Source: Pseudomonadota bacterium
GTDB taxonomy: Bacteria; Desulfobacterota; Anaeroferrophillalia; Anaeroferrophillales; Tharpellaceae
Length of the DNA: 16,213 nucleotides
Assembly: GCA_015486505.1 (NCBI GenBank)
Contig: WFRP01000152.1
Coordinates: 1-16,213, forward strand
Reading direction: 5' to 3'
The number at the start of each line of letters is the position of its first letter. The stretch's first letter is position 1. The notes under the pieces are model-generated. The model saw only the letters and a list, made by a program, of their open reading frames with translations, searched no databases and was not told the origin of the DNA. The position numbers and the translations under genes are program-made. Positions 7,270-14,977 of the stretch are shown piece by piece.

Positions 7270-8322
7270 TTACGGCTCTATCAACATTGCGTCACCATAA
7301 CTGAAAAAACGATACCCAAGTTCTATGGCCCGCCGATAGGCGGCCATAATGGTTTCATGGCCGGCAAAAGCTGAAACCAGCATCATCAGGGTTGAAGCCG
7401 GCAGATGAAAGTTTGTCAATAATGCGTCAACCATGTTAAACTTGAAACCGGGATAGATGAAGAGATCACACATCCCGGCAGTCCGGCCGGTTGCCGCATA
7501 GTATTCCAAAGTCCGGGTCACCGTACTGCCCACGGCAATCAAACGCCCGTTACTGTTCTTCAAATCGTAAAGTTTTTTCAGAGTCGCTGCCGGAATCTGA
7601 AAATATTCGGAATGAATCCGATGGTCTTCAACTTTTTCGCATCTTACCGGGGCAAAGGTTCCGGGCCCGACATGCAGGGTTATGAAGGCGCGATCAACCC
7701 CTTTTTGTTCAAGGGCGCTGAAAACCGCCTCCGTAAAATGAAGCCCGGCCGTCGGCGCGGCCACGGCTCCTGAAGCCGCGGCATCGGCAAAAACCGTCTG
7801 GTAGGCCCTGCTGTCGTCACCGTCCGGCTGCCGTTTGATATAGGGCGGCAACGGCATCTGACCGAGTTTTTCAATCAACCCGGTCACCGAAGACCCGCTT
7901 TTGCTGGTCAGAGAAAGCAGCCCGGTCTCCGGCCCCGACGGACTGAGCACTTCACCTTCAAGGCCGGAACCGAAATCTATCTTCTGCCCGGAACGTACCC
8001 TTTTTGATGACTTGAAAAGGGCATGCCAGACCGAGCCGGTTTCACAAGCTGTGGACTTATCACCGGCCAGGCGTACCAAAAAGGCTTCAACCCGGCCGCC
8101 GGTCGCCTTATACCCGTGCAGGCGTGCCGGAAACACCCTGGTATTATTAAGCACCAGCAAATCACCGGGTTCAAGATAATCCACCAGTTCACTGAACCGG
8201 GCATCTGTAAAACCTTGCCCGAATCGCTGGAGCCGCAACAGGCGTGAGCTGTCCCTTTCCGGTAAAGGATACTGAGCAATCAGCTCAGGCGGCAGCTTAT
8301 AATCAAATAAAGCAACATCCAT
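7270..8322 (-). CDS. queA: S-adenosylmethionine:tRNA ribosyltransferase-isomerase QueA
   Basis: This 350-residue enzyme moves the ribosyl part of S-adenosylmethionine onto preQ1 in tRNA, making epoxyqueuosine, the step after Tgt. Family features in order are LFDYKLPPELIAQYPLPERDSSRL at the start, VLNNTRVFPARLHG, LPPYIKRQP, YQTVFA followed by GAVAAPTAGLHFTE, THVGPGTF-type segment LHVGPGTFAPVR, and NFHLPASTLMMLVSAFAG near the end. I chose the ATG at 8322 because the protein then begins at the family-typical MDVALFDYKLP. A GTG at 8364 in the same frame would add 14 residues. The ribosome binding site is weak for either start. A good promoter lies about 70-100 bases upstream. Confidence 0.97.
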   Translation of the reverse strand: MDVALFDYKLPPELIAQYPLPERDSSRLLRLQRFGQGFTDARFSELVDYLEPGDLLVLNNTRVFPARLHGYKATGGRVEAFLVRLAGDKSTACETGSVWHALFKSSKRVRSGQKIDFGSGLEGEVLSPSGPETGLLSLTSKSGSSVTGLIEKLGQMPLPPYIKRQPDGDDSRAYQTVFADAAASGAVAAPTAGLHFTEAVFSALEQKGVDRAFITLHVGPGTFAPVRCEKVEDHRIHSEYFQIPAATLKKLYDLKNSNGRLIAVGSTVTRTLEYYAATGRTAGMCDLFIYPGFKFNMVDALLTNFHLPASTLMMLVSAFAGHETIMAAYRRAIELGYRFFSYGDAMLIEP

Positions 8323-8368
8323 AAATATTTTAAAGTGACCCGCTGCAAAGCCATTGACGGGCACCGGT

Positions 8369-8384
8369 TTTGACGCCAGTCAAA
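8369..8384. promoter_or_regulatory. Short perfect inverted repeat in the queA leader
   Basis: TTTGAC (8369-8374) and GTCAAA (8379-8384) flank GCCA. The element lies just downstream of the predicted transcription start (near 8388 on the minus strand), a position suited to an operator or a small leader hairpin. No similar site is visible elsewhere in the window, so a regulatory role is only a guess. Confidence 0.25.
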
Positions 8385-8394
8385 GCGACCCGCC

Positions 8395-8423
8395 TATAAA
8401 GCACAACTGCCCGTTTAAGTCAA
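8395..8423 (-). promoter_or_regulatory. Probable sigma-70 promoter of the queA-tgt-yajC-secDF-queEC block
   Basis: On the minus strand TTGACT (8423-8418) and TTTATA (8400-8395) are separated by exactly 17 bases. The pair lies between the DUF2065 gene and queA and would start transcription near 8388. It suggests that the que/sec block can be transcribed independently of the two genes ahead of it. Confidence 0.55.
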
Positions 8424-8466
8424 CCGGAATTCAGCCGGCGGGGGTTCTCGGAGCGGAATTTTTATT

Positions 8467-8655
8467 TCAGAAAACATTGACAACGTAGAGTAGAAAAACA
8501 CCGGCAAGCATTGCCAGAAGACCAAAAAGCCGCAAAGATTTTTCCGGCTGTTCCTTGATCATTGCCAGAGTCTTTTTAACCGAACCCGGAGCAATAAAAT
8601 AGGGCATTCCTTCAAGAACCAGAGCCAGGCCCAAAGCTGTAAGAAAATACTTCAT
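8467..8655 (-). CDS. Small DUF2065 (YjeT-like) membrane protein
   Basis: A 62-residue protein with two hydrophobic helices (about 3-22 and 42-61) joined by a charged segment. The pattern FLTALGLALVLEGMPYFIAPG at the N-terminus, a central KKTLAMIKEQPEKSLR and a second helix beginning LFGLLAMLAGVFLLY matches DUF2065, the YjeT family found beside HflC/HflK in enterobacteria. Function is unknown. The ATG at 8655 has AGTGAGG upstream; the codon just before it is TTG and could in principle be used. It follows the helical-repeat protein by six bases, so the two are probably one transcript. Confidence 0.85.
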   Translation of the reverse strand: MKYFLTALGLALVLEGMPYFIAPGSVKKTLAMIKEQPEKSLRLFGLLAMLAGVFLLYVVNVF

Positions 8656-8661
8656 CAAACC

Positions 8662-10635
8662 TCACTGTTTTATCGCCGTCGTATCAATTTTCAGACTTTT
8701 CGCTTTTTTCAGATTTTTCGCTTTTTTCAAAGTCGGCAAAGCATTCAACTTACGTTTCAGCTCACGTTTGACCGCGGGATCAGACTCCCAGGCCAGAAGA
8801 TCACGGTAGAGTTTTTCGAGCTTGCCTTGACCGGCCCCCGGCTTGCGGCCCCGCGCCCGCGCCTCATAAATGCTCACCAGACGCAAGGCCGCAAGGTATT
8901 TAAAATCTTTGCTGTTTTCAGCGTAAAGTGTTTCAAATGCCACCCGGGCTTCCACCGGTTCATCACTACGATAACAGGACTCGGCCAGCAGAAACTTGAC
9001 CCGTTCACCCTGCCGGCCGGCAAGCTTAAGCTTGTCAAGCCAGATCAACGCGGGCAAAGCCTTGACATATTCCTGATTGTGAAACAGGTGTTCAGCCACC
9101 AGTATAACCAACTCCGGCGATACCTTTAATAATTTTTCATCTTCACGCCGACCCAGGGAAAAGTTCGTCATAACCTCTTCAGCGACCCACTCATCCAGGG
9201 CGGCCGCCGCCTTGATCTTCGGCGCCAGGTTATGGAGCGTAACCAGTATCCTTATCCTGACCGCCGCCGCCTTGTAATGAGCATAAAGCGAGCGATAGAA
9301 ATCAACCGCGGCACTGAAACGACCCAGTTTAATCAGGCAGTTACCTGCAATATCAGCAAGAACAAGCCGGCGCTTGTCACCGGTGCCGGCAGCTCTGTCC
9401 GTATCGTAAGCCGGCAGTTTCGCCGGAACATAGCGCAAAATCTCCCGACATTTATTCAGCCGGCCGAGCGCAACAATAAAGGGGAAATAAAGTTTTTCAT
9501 CCGACCAGAATTGAGCTTTTTCCGCCGACAGTTTCCGCCCGGCGGCAACCACCCCCCGATAGTCCCGCAGTTGATAATCAAGCCGAAGAAGCGACTCCAG
9601 GCAGATTATCCGGGGAGTGGTTCCCGGCGTATGCAAAGAGATTAAAGCCTCAAGCCAGCCTTTCAGCGCCTTTTCCCGACCTTTTTTGCCATCGACAGCA
9701 ACCAGCAAATCATAAACCGCGATTTTATCCGCTTTGCCTAAAGGAAGCTCCAGAACCCGGATCAGGGTATCACGAATTTTGCCTGGTTGTTCAGCGCCCC
9801 GCAAGCAATCCGCGGTCAGCTGCAGAGCCGCAACAATTCTTTCAGAATCTATTTCCGCCGGCGGAATCCGCAGCCATTGCCGGATCGTTTTCAACATCAG
9901 CGCACCTTTTTCAAGATGCCAGGCCGATTCCACGATAAGGGCGTACAGATCCTGCTTATCTTTGGAGGTCAGTGAATATGCAGCCGCATGATCACTGATT
10001 TTCAACAGCACCGGCAGGGCGGCGGCGTAATCCTTAAGATTATAATCCGTAAGCCCCGCCATCCAGTAAAAGGCCTGCCGGTCCAGACGCAGGCTCTGCG
10101 CCCGTTTGGAATCTATCAGCGGCCGCAGAACTGAAAGCTGCCGCTTTACGGCCGCGTATTCCCGCTCGGCAAAAAAAAGCCGCGCTAAAGCAAACCGGGC
10201 CCGCAATGCCGCATCACTTTTGCCGTAGTTCTTTATGGTTTTTGCAAAAAGCTCACGCGCCGACCGGCGCTCACCGGCACGCAGAAAGCATTCAGCAATA
10301 CTAAGTTGTAAGGTCGCGGCATCAATCTTAAAATCAGCCCTCCTGAAAGGCTGCTTAATCCGGTCAAATGCCGCTGCCGCCTTAAGGCAGGAGCCGGTTT
10401 TAAGAGAGCATAAAACCAATACCAGCCGGGCCCGGGTCGCCATTTTGGAATCCGGATAGTGCGCAAGAAACTGCTCCAGTTCCGAGCCCGCAAAATCATA
10501 TAAGCCATCGGCAAAAGCGCCGAAGGCAACCCGGGCATCATCACATTCACCGGCCGCGGCATCCGGCACCCGGACCGCGGCAACAACAGAGAACAGGATT
10601 ACAATAAAAAGAAAAAAGGCGAGTAGACGCGACAA
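8662..10635 (-). CDS. Exported TPR-like helical-repeat protein
   Basis: A 657-residue protein with a signal peptide (hydrophobic residues 4-21, likely cleavage after AAA at about 26-28) followed by an all-helical chain. Many segments have the tetratricopeptide spacing of small and large residues, for example FADGLYDFAGSELEQFLAHYPDSKMATRA near the start, which resembles BamD/YbgF-type repeats, and AVDFYRSLYAHYKAAAVRIR further on. It probably acts as a periplasmic or outer-membrane scaffold; no enzyme motif is visible. The only possible start is the TTG at 10635, since a stop codon lies two codons upstream and no other start precedes the signal peptide. The C-terminus carries a lysine-rich duplication (LKKAKNLKKAKSLK) coded by a short direct DNA repeat. 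It lies just downstream of the repeat array. Confidence 0.8.
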   Translation of the reverse strand: MSRLLAFFLFIVILFSVVAAVRVPDAAAGECDDARVAFGAFADGLYDFAGSELEQFLAHYPDSKMATRARLVLVLCSLKTGSCLKAAAAFDRIKQPFRRADFKIDAATLQLSIAECFLRAGERRSARELFAKTIKNYGKSDAALRARFALARLFFAEREYAAVKRQLSVLRPLIDSKRAQSLRLDRQAFYWMAGLTDYNLKDYAAALPVLLKISDHAAAYSLTSKDKQDLYALIVESAWHLEKGALMLKTIRQWLRIPPAEIDSERIVAALQLTADCLRGAEQPGKIRDTLIRVLELPLGKADKIAVYDLLVAVDGKKGREKALKGWLEALISLHTPGTTPRIICLESLLRLDYQLRDYRGVVAAGRKLSAEKAQFWSDEKLYFPFIVALGRLNKCREILRYVPAKLPAYDTDRAAGTGDKRRLVLADIAGNCLIKLGRFSAAVDFYRSLYAHYKAAAVRIRILVTLHNLAPKIKAAAALDEWVAEEVMTNFSLGRREDEKLLKVSPELVILVAEHLFHNQEYVKALPALIWLDKLKLAGRQGERVKFLLAESCYRSDEPVEARVAFETLYAENSKDFKYLAALRLVSIYEARARGRKPGAGQGKLEKLYRDLLAWESDPAVKRELKRKLNALPTLKKAKNLKKAKSLKIDTTAIKQ

Positions 10636-10686
10636 AGCCTGCTACCTGAAGTCAAAAAATTTTTAAGCACCGACATAACTATTCAG

Positions 10687-11123
10687 CTAATGCGGGAACA
10701 AATCCCGCAACCCAAGCGACCTTATTATGACCCGCAAATAAGTACTCTTATCAGAACATTTTCTGATTATTAAATCTTGTTTTTTAGCGCAGAAAATAAC
10801 CTGTAAGGTACTAATGCGGGAACAGATCCCGCAACCCAAACAGGGCCTTTTCGGCCCGCACCCAAGGGCACTTCCGATGGTCGCAAATAAGTACTCTTAT
10901 CAGAACATTTTCTGGATATTAAATCTTGTTTTTTGGTACAGAAAATAACCTGTAAGGTACTAATGCGGGAATAAATCCCGCAACCCAAACAGGGCCTTGC
11001 GGCCCGCACCCAAGGGCACTTCCGATGGTCGCACCCCAAGGGCACTTCCGTTGGGCGCAAATAAGTGCTCTTATCAGAACATTTTCTTGTTTTAAAACAA
11101 GAAAATAACCTGTAAGGCACTAA
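10687..11123 (+). repeat. Array of three tandem multi-hairpin repeat units
   Basis: Unit 1 is 10687-10810, unit 2 is 10811-10959 and unit 3 is 10960-11119; each starts with CTAA and the array closes with CTAA at 11120-11123. Each holds a TGCGGGA/TCCCGCA hairpin (10691-10709, 10815-10833, 10964-10982) and a GGGCC/GGCCC hairpin (10843-10857 and 10992-11005, decayed in unit 1). Next come zero, one or two CCCAAGGGCACTTCC modules (10861-10884; 11008-11032 and 11033-11058). A long bulged hairpin follows (10741-10812, 10890-10961, 11064-11121). The long hairpin has 20 paired bases, two single-T bulges and an AAC/AAC internal loop. No gene lies in this stretch; the frames across it just translate the repeats. 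Confidence 0.92.
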
Positions 11124-11240
11124 ACTTTAATTACCGTGTTAATGGTCTTTGATAACAAACAAACAGATGCCTGTCAAACCGGATTCAATAATATTTTCCC
11201 AGGACAAGCCTTATATCCGGGCCGGCCGACGACATTGTTC

Positions 11241-11268
11241 TTGACAGAAAAAGTGCGCTGATGATAGG
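11241..11268 (+). promoter_or_regulatory. Probable promoter of the lipid-type operon
   Basis: A perfect TTGACA (11241-11246) is followed after 16 bases by GATAGG (11263-11268), a weak -10 box. Transcription would start near 11275, about 50 bases before the first start codon. The stretch 11124-11325 holds no other recognisable element. Confidence 0.45.
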
Positions 11269-11325
11269 GAATCAGGTTTTAATAAATCAAATCTGAATCA
11301 TATCATACAGGGAGTGCTACTGCTG

Positions 11326-12243
11326 ATGGAGCAAACGCCGTTCAACAAGCAAGCAGATTCTACGACTGCAGATAACGAGGCCGCAACCGCGGAGCCGGCG
11401 GCACCGGAAACCGACGACGACCAGGAAAACCGGGCAAAGGCCACGAGCGACGAGGCCGCGGATTCACCCCCGCAAGACGACCAAAAAACCCGAAATTCAA
11501 CCCGGCCCCAGGCGAAAGGGGTTGCCGCACTTTTTGAAAAAGAGGAGCTCAAAGATCTCCTGCGCAGCTATCTGGTAGCCATCTTTGTCATTGAAGGTTT
11601 TATATTTTTCGTCAGTTTTCTGAGCCAGATCGGGCCGGAAGCGGCCCCCTTCCCCTGGAAATCATACTTTTTTGCCGCCTTCACCATCCCGCTAACCATA
11701 ACTTTTCTGCTCGGCATTATTGTATTAAGCTTCGACCGCTATATATTCGGCCATCAGGGGATCAGCGATGAAGTCAGTGATATTTTCCAGGCCGCCTCCG
11801 AAACCCGGAGCCGGATTCAGAAATTTCACGCCTCGCTCTATGTGATCCGCCAGTTTCCTTTTCTGCTCGGACTCCTTTCGCTGCTGGTCCTTTCAGTGGT
11901 CGCTTACAAATTGAACGATATTTTAGTTGTCGTCGGCCATGTCGGCGAACGCACCGCGCACTACCTCTTTATCGGCCTCGCAGTGCTGCTGGCGATCTCG
12001 GTTGTCATCGGCCTGATCTGGATGTTTTTAAGCTACAACCTGCGCAAAAAGACTCTCGAATATGAGTTTCAATATAAAAAAGAGGTCATCGAAAAAACCG
12101 GTATGGTTCTGCTCGGTTCGGATCGGGTTATGAATCAGAACGGCCGGGTACTTTCATTCAACGGTTTACGGGAGTTAACCGGCAAAAAACCGCCTGACAG
12201 CGGCGACGATAACGATGATACCATAGTTATCGACCAGTCTTAA
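11326..12243 (+). CDS. Unrecognised four-helix membrane protein with an acidic N-terminal tail
   Basis: A 305-residue protein I cannot assign to a family. Residues 1-65 are low-complexity and rich in Asp, Glu, Ala, Thr and Pro, probably disordered. Four hydrophobic helices follow at about 82-101, 113-135, 177-197 and 212-236. A charged helical stretch (RSRIQKFHASLYVIRQ) lies between helices two and three, and a cytoplasm-like C-terminal tail (240-305) ends in an acidic run. No enzyme motif is seen. The ATG at 11326 has CAGGGAG about 11 bases upstream; a GTG at 11314 overlaps that site and is unlikely. Four bases separate it from the next gene, so it belongs to the same transcript as the fatty-acid-type genes, though its role there is unknown. 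Confidence 0.75.
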   Translation: MEQTPFNKQADSTTADNEAATAEPAAPETDDDQENRAKATSDEAADSPPQDDQKTRNSTRPQAKGVAALFEKEELKDLLRSYLVAIFVIEGFIFFVSFLSQIGPEAAPFPWKSYFFAAFTIPLTITFLLGIIVLSFDRYIFGHQGISDEVSDIFQAASETRSRIQKFHASLYVIRQFPFLLGLLSLLVLSVVAYKLNDILVVVGHVGERTAHYLFIGLAVLLAISVVIGLIWMFLSYNLRKKTLEYEFQYKKEVIEKTGMVLLGSDRVMNQNGRVLSFNGLRELTGKKPPDSGDDNDDTIVIDQS

Positions 12244-12247
12244 GCCG

Positions 12248-12880
12248 ATGGGATTGGCCAAAACCGGATTAAAACTGATTCTGCTTTGCGCACTGTTCAT
12301 CCCGGCCGCCTGCTGTCGACCGGCAGCAAGCCTGATTCCGTCCAAAAAGTCTGCGGCGAAACCACCTGCTGATTGCTGGCTTCTTAAACCGGTAAGTTAT
12401 CAACTTAGGCACAGCGCCGAACTTAAGTTCCGAAATAAACAACAGTTTCTTGAAGGTTTTATGGAACTTGATTTGCGGCGGCGGCAAGCTCGTCTGGCAA
12501 TTTTTACCGGCCTGGGCGTAACTTTGCTTAATCTTGAGATTAAACCGCAAAGTTTCAGCTTTACCGATAGCGGCCCGCACAACCGCAAAGAAAAGCGCTT
12601 TGCCGCCGCGGTTGCCGGGGCGGTCGGAAAGATATTTTTTTCACTAGGCGATTATCAGCAGGGAAAATCAGAAATCACCGTAAAGTTCCGGCCCGGACCT
12701 GAAGGTACCGAGCTTTACAAAATCGGGACGCAGCCGGCCGCTTCCGGATGGGAAGTTACCTACGCCGATTACCATAATTATAATTGCGCCCGGCTCCCGC
12801 GACGCATTGTTCTCCGGAATAACCGGCCCAAATTTAAGTTAACTCTCCGGCTCCTTACAGCCGACATCCTGAAAAAGTGA
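12248..12880 (+). CDS. Exported DUF3261-like protein
   Basis: A 210-residue protein with an N-terminal export signal (hydrophobic residues 8-20) ending in IPAACC, which could be a non-standard lipobox with Cys21 or Cys22 as the modified residue. The rest is rich in alternating strands, for example LKFRNKQQFLEGFMELDLRRRQARLAIFTGLGVTLLNLEI. That suggests a beta-rich fold of the type found in LolA-like and DUF3261 lipoproteins of aryl-polyene clusters, which have an exported protein of this size next to the dehydratase and thioesterase genes. I assign DUF3261 from pattern and neighbourhood, not from a unique motif. The start lies four bases after the preceding stop codon and has no good ribosome binding site, so coupled translation is likely. 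Confidence 0.65.
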   Translation: MGLAKTGLKLILLCALFIPAACCRPAASLIPSKKSAAKPPADCWLLKPVSYQLRHSAELKFRNKQQFLEGFMELDLRRRQARLAIFTGLGVTLLNLEIKPQSFSFTDSGPHNRKEKRFAAAVAGAVGKIFFSLGDYQQGKSEITVKFRPGPEGTELYKIGTQPAASGWEVTYADYHNYNCARLPRRIVLRNNRPKFKLTLRLLTADILKK

Positions 12881-12913
12881 TCCGCCAAAAAACAGCCCTG
12901 AAAGAGCTCAATA

Positions 12914-13297
12914 ATGATCCGTGACGAAATTGCGAAAACCGCGGCAACCACCCTGAAATCAAACGCCCCGGACACCGGTTCGCAGGATTTTTATCTCAGC
13001 GCTGATTTTATCGGTTTTCACGGCCACTTTCCCGGCTATCCCCTGCTCCCGGCAATGCTGCAGGCGCTTTTCGGGGTTATGGTATCTGAAAAAATCACCG
13101 GAGAAAAACTTATCTTAAAAAAACTTGCTAAAGCAAAATTTACGACTCAGATCAAACCGGAGGACACGATTTCGGTTAGCAGCAAAATTATTAAAAATCC
13201 AGGTGAACCGGCAGAAATCACAATAAAAGCTCAAGTCGTAATCACTGTGGCTGAAAAAAAGGCCGCGACGATGACGCTTTTACTGGAACCCGTTTAA
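12914..13297 (+). CDS. Hotdog-fold 3-hydroxyacyl-ACP dehydratase-like protein (FabZ/ApeI/ApeP type)
   Basis: A 127-residue single-hotdog protein. FHGHFPGYPLLPAML (about 35-49) is the FabA/FabZ active-site segment, with the catalytic histidine at 38 and the following proline pattern intact. Aligned to FabZ, the second catalytic residue (Glu, or Asp in FabA) would fall on Leu52, so the acidic residue is missing. The remainder (ILKKLAKAKFTTQIKPEDTISVSSKII, then EITIKAQVVIT) matches the second half of the fold. In aryl-polyene systems two such dehydratases can pair, so this one may be a partner subunit or use another residue. The AAAGAG site before ATG 12914 is acceptable. It lies 33 bases after the DUF3261-like gene and five before the thioesterase. 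Confidence 0.8.
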   Translation: MIRDEIAKTAATTLKSNAPDTGSQDFYLSADFIGFHGHFPGYPLLPAMLQALFGVMVSEKITGEKLILKKLAKAKFTTQIKPEDTISVSSKIIKNPGEPAEITIKAQVVITVAEKKAATMTLLLEPV

Positions 13298-13302
13298 CGA
13301 TA

Positions 13303-13770
13303 ATGAAAAAACATCCATTTAAAATATACCCCAACACCCCGCCGCCGCTTGCTTTCGCGGTTTCGAGAAGAGTCCGTTTTGAAGAAGTCGATAGTTTGGG
13401 GATTGTCTGGCACGGCCGCTATCCGAGCTATTTTGAAGATGTCCGCGAAGCTTTAGGCGATAAATTCGGCATCGGCTACCTTGATTTTTTTCGCGAAAAA
13501 GTCGCGGCCCCGTTGCGGCAGCTCCATTTTGATTATTTAAAACCGCTGCGCTTACGGGAAAACTTCACCATCAAGGCGCAACTGCACTGGTCCGAAGCCG
13601 CCCGGCTTAATTTAACCTATGAAATCATTAATGAACAGGGTGAGTTAACCACTTCCGGTTACTCAATTCAGATGATGGTCGAGCCCCGGGAGCAAACCGT
13701 ACTGATGGTTCCGCCGCCCTTTTTTCAAGCCTTTCTCAAACGCTGGCAAGAGCAGAAATTTGCGGGCTGA
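13303..13770 (+). CDS. Hotdog-fold acyl-thioesterase (4HBT/YbgC type)
   Basis: A 155-residue protein with the 4-hydroxybenzoyl-CoA thioesterase pattern VRFEEVDSLGIVWHGRYPSY at about 24-43, in which Asp30 is the expected catalytic acid and His37 the conserved histidine; FEDVREALGDKFG then matches the long central helix. It would release acyl chains from a carrier protein or CoA. Such thioesterases are a normal part of aryl-polyene and related lipid clusters. It starts five bases after the dehydratase-like gene, with little room for a ribosome binding site. The next gene begins eight bases after its stop codon, so the four genes are closely coupled. Confidence 0.85.
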   Translation: MKKHPFKIYPNTPPPLAFAVSRRVRFEEVDSLGIVWHGRYPSYFEDVREALGDKFGIGYLDFFREKVAAPLRQLHFDYLKPLRLRENFTIKAQLHWSEAARLNLTYEIINEQGELTTSGYSIQMMVEPREQTVLMVPPPFFQAFLKRWQEQKFAG

Positions 13771-13777
13771 AACCATT

Positions 13778-14968
13778 ATGCCTGAAGTTTTCATTGTCAG
13801 CGCGGAAACCGTTTCCGCACTCGGAAATACCCGTGCGGAAACCTGGAAGAACTTGCTGGCCGGAAAATCAGCGGCCGCACCGATCTTACACTTTAACACA
13901 GCCCCCTACTACTGTAAGAAAGCCGCCACGATTAAAGATATTGCCGGCAACGCCCCCGCTTCCAGTCGGCTGACATTACTTTTGCAAAGATTATTCAAGT
14001 CGCTGCCCAAGAATCTCCCGGAAGGCTGCGGATTAATCGGCTCAACCCTGAAAGGGGGCCTGGATCTCCAGGAAAAACGCTGGCGGAAAACCGATGACTC
14101 CGCCCCCGCTAACCGCCCCCCTGAACCCCGTGAACCGCTGCCGCTGACTACGGCAAAATTTATTGCCGCCCATTACAAAATTAAAGAGCCCGGATTAATC
14201 ATTAATGCCGCCTGCGCCTCGTCAACTATCGCCTTAAGCCGGGCCGCGAACCGAATTGCCTCAGGTTTTGCTGACTGCATTCTGGTCTGGGGAGCTGAAA
14301 TTATCTCTGAATTTGTGTTTGCCGGCTTTGCTTCAATCAAAGCCTTGACTCCGGACGACTGCCGCCCCTTCGATCAGCAGCGCAACGGTTTGATGCTCGG
14401 CGAAGGCGCCGCGGCCCTTTTGCTGATGTCGGCCGCGAAAATGCGGGAAACCGGTTTAAAACCGCTCGCCAAAATCAGCGGCTGGGGCGTCGCCAACGAT
14501 GCTGTCCATCTCACCGCCCCGGCAGCCGACGGCCACGGTCTCGACAATGCCTGCTGCCGGGCTTTACGCAGAGCGTCACTAAAACCGAAAGATATTGCCG
14601 CGATTAATGCCCACGGTACCGCGACCGTTCATAATGACAACATGGAGCTTGCCGCTTTCAACAAACTTTTTCGCGGCCTCGATAAACAGAAAAAAATTCC
14701 GCTCCACTCGGTTAAAGGCGCTCTCGGCCATACCCTGGGTGCCGCCGGAGTCCTGGAAACCTGTATCGCCGTCAACACGCTTGAAGAACAACGCCTGCCG
14801 CCGACAGTCGGCCTGATCAAACCGGAAACCGCAATCTGCAACCGGATAGCCCCGGAAATCCAGCCCTTTTCCGGCAACCACCTGCTTATCACCAACTCCG
14901 GTTTCGGCGGCGTCAATGCGGCGCTGATTCTCCAAAAAGCTGATTCAGAAAAACCCGTGCAAGGATGA
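13778..14968 (+). CDS. Beta-ketoacyl-ACP synthase (FabF/FabB-like, condensing enzyme)
   Basis: A 396-residue condensing enzyme that extends acyl chains with malonyl-ACP. The full catalytic set is present: the nucleophile Cys146 in NAACASSTIAL, His279 in NAHGTATVHND, and Lys313 with His318 in SVKGALGHTLGAAG. The glycine-rich C-terminal motif SGFGGVNAALIL is also present. The length is slightly under that of FabF because the N-terminal half is compact. I chose the ATG at 13778; a TTG at 13760 in frame overlaps the thioesterase gene and is less likely. Its position next to a dehydratase and a thioesterase suggests a role in a specialised lipid or polyene rather than in general fatty-acid synthesis. 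Confidence 0.95.
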   Translation: MPEVFIVSAETVSALGNTRAETWKNLLAGKSAAAPILHFNTAPYYCKKAATIKDIAGNAPASSRLTLLLQRLFKSLPKNLPEGCGLIGSTLKGGLDLQEKRWRKTDDSAPANRPPEPREPLPLTTAKFIAAHYKIKEPGLIINAACASSTIALSRAANRIASGFADCILVWGAEIISEFVFAGFASIKALTPDDCRPFDQQRNGLMLGEGAAALLLMSAAKMRETGLKPLAKISGWGVANDAVHLTAPAADGHGLDNACCRALRRASLKPKDIAAINAHGTATVHNDNMELAAFNKLFRGLDKQKKIPLHSVKGALGHTLGAAGVLETCIAVNTLEEQRLPPTVGLIKPETAICNRIAPEIQPFSGNHLLITNSGFGGVNAALILQKADSEKPVQG

Positions 14969-14977
14969 AGTCTTAAA

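Noticed and set aside
10741..10812. Integron attC site, suggested by the bulged stem with extrahelical bases
   Set aside because: The ends lack the RYYYAAC and GTTRRRY core sites, no cassette-like genes lie between copies, and there is no integrase in the window.
10843..10857. GGGCC/GGCCC hairpin as an intrinsic terminator
   Set aside because: It is followed by GCA rather than a T run in every copy, and it occurs inside the repeat unit away from gene ends.
10770..11120. A 116-codon open frame on the minus strand with repeated peptide KCSDKSTYLRP
   Set aside because: The peptide repeats simply follow the DNA repeats of the array; there is no ribosome binding site and no family resemblance.
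10687..11123. CRISPR array
   Set aside because: The repeated elements are long, structured and joined by other repeated modules rather than by unique spacers of constant length; no cas genes are present.
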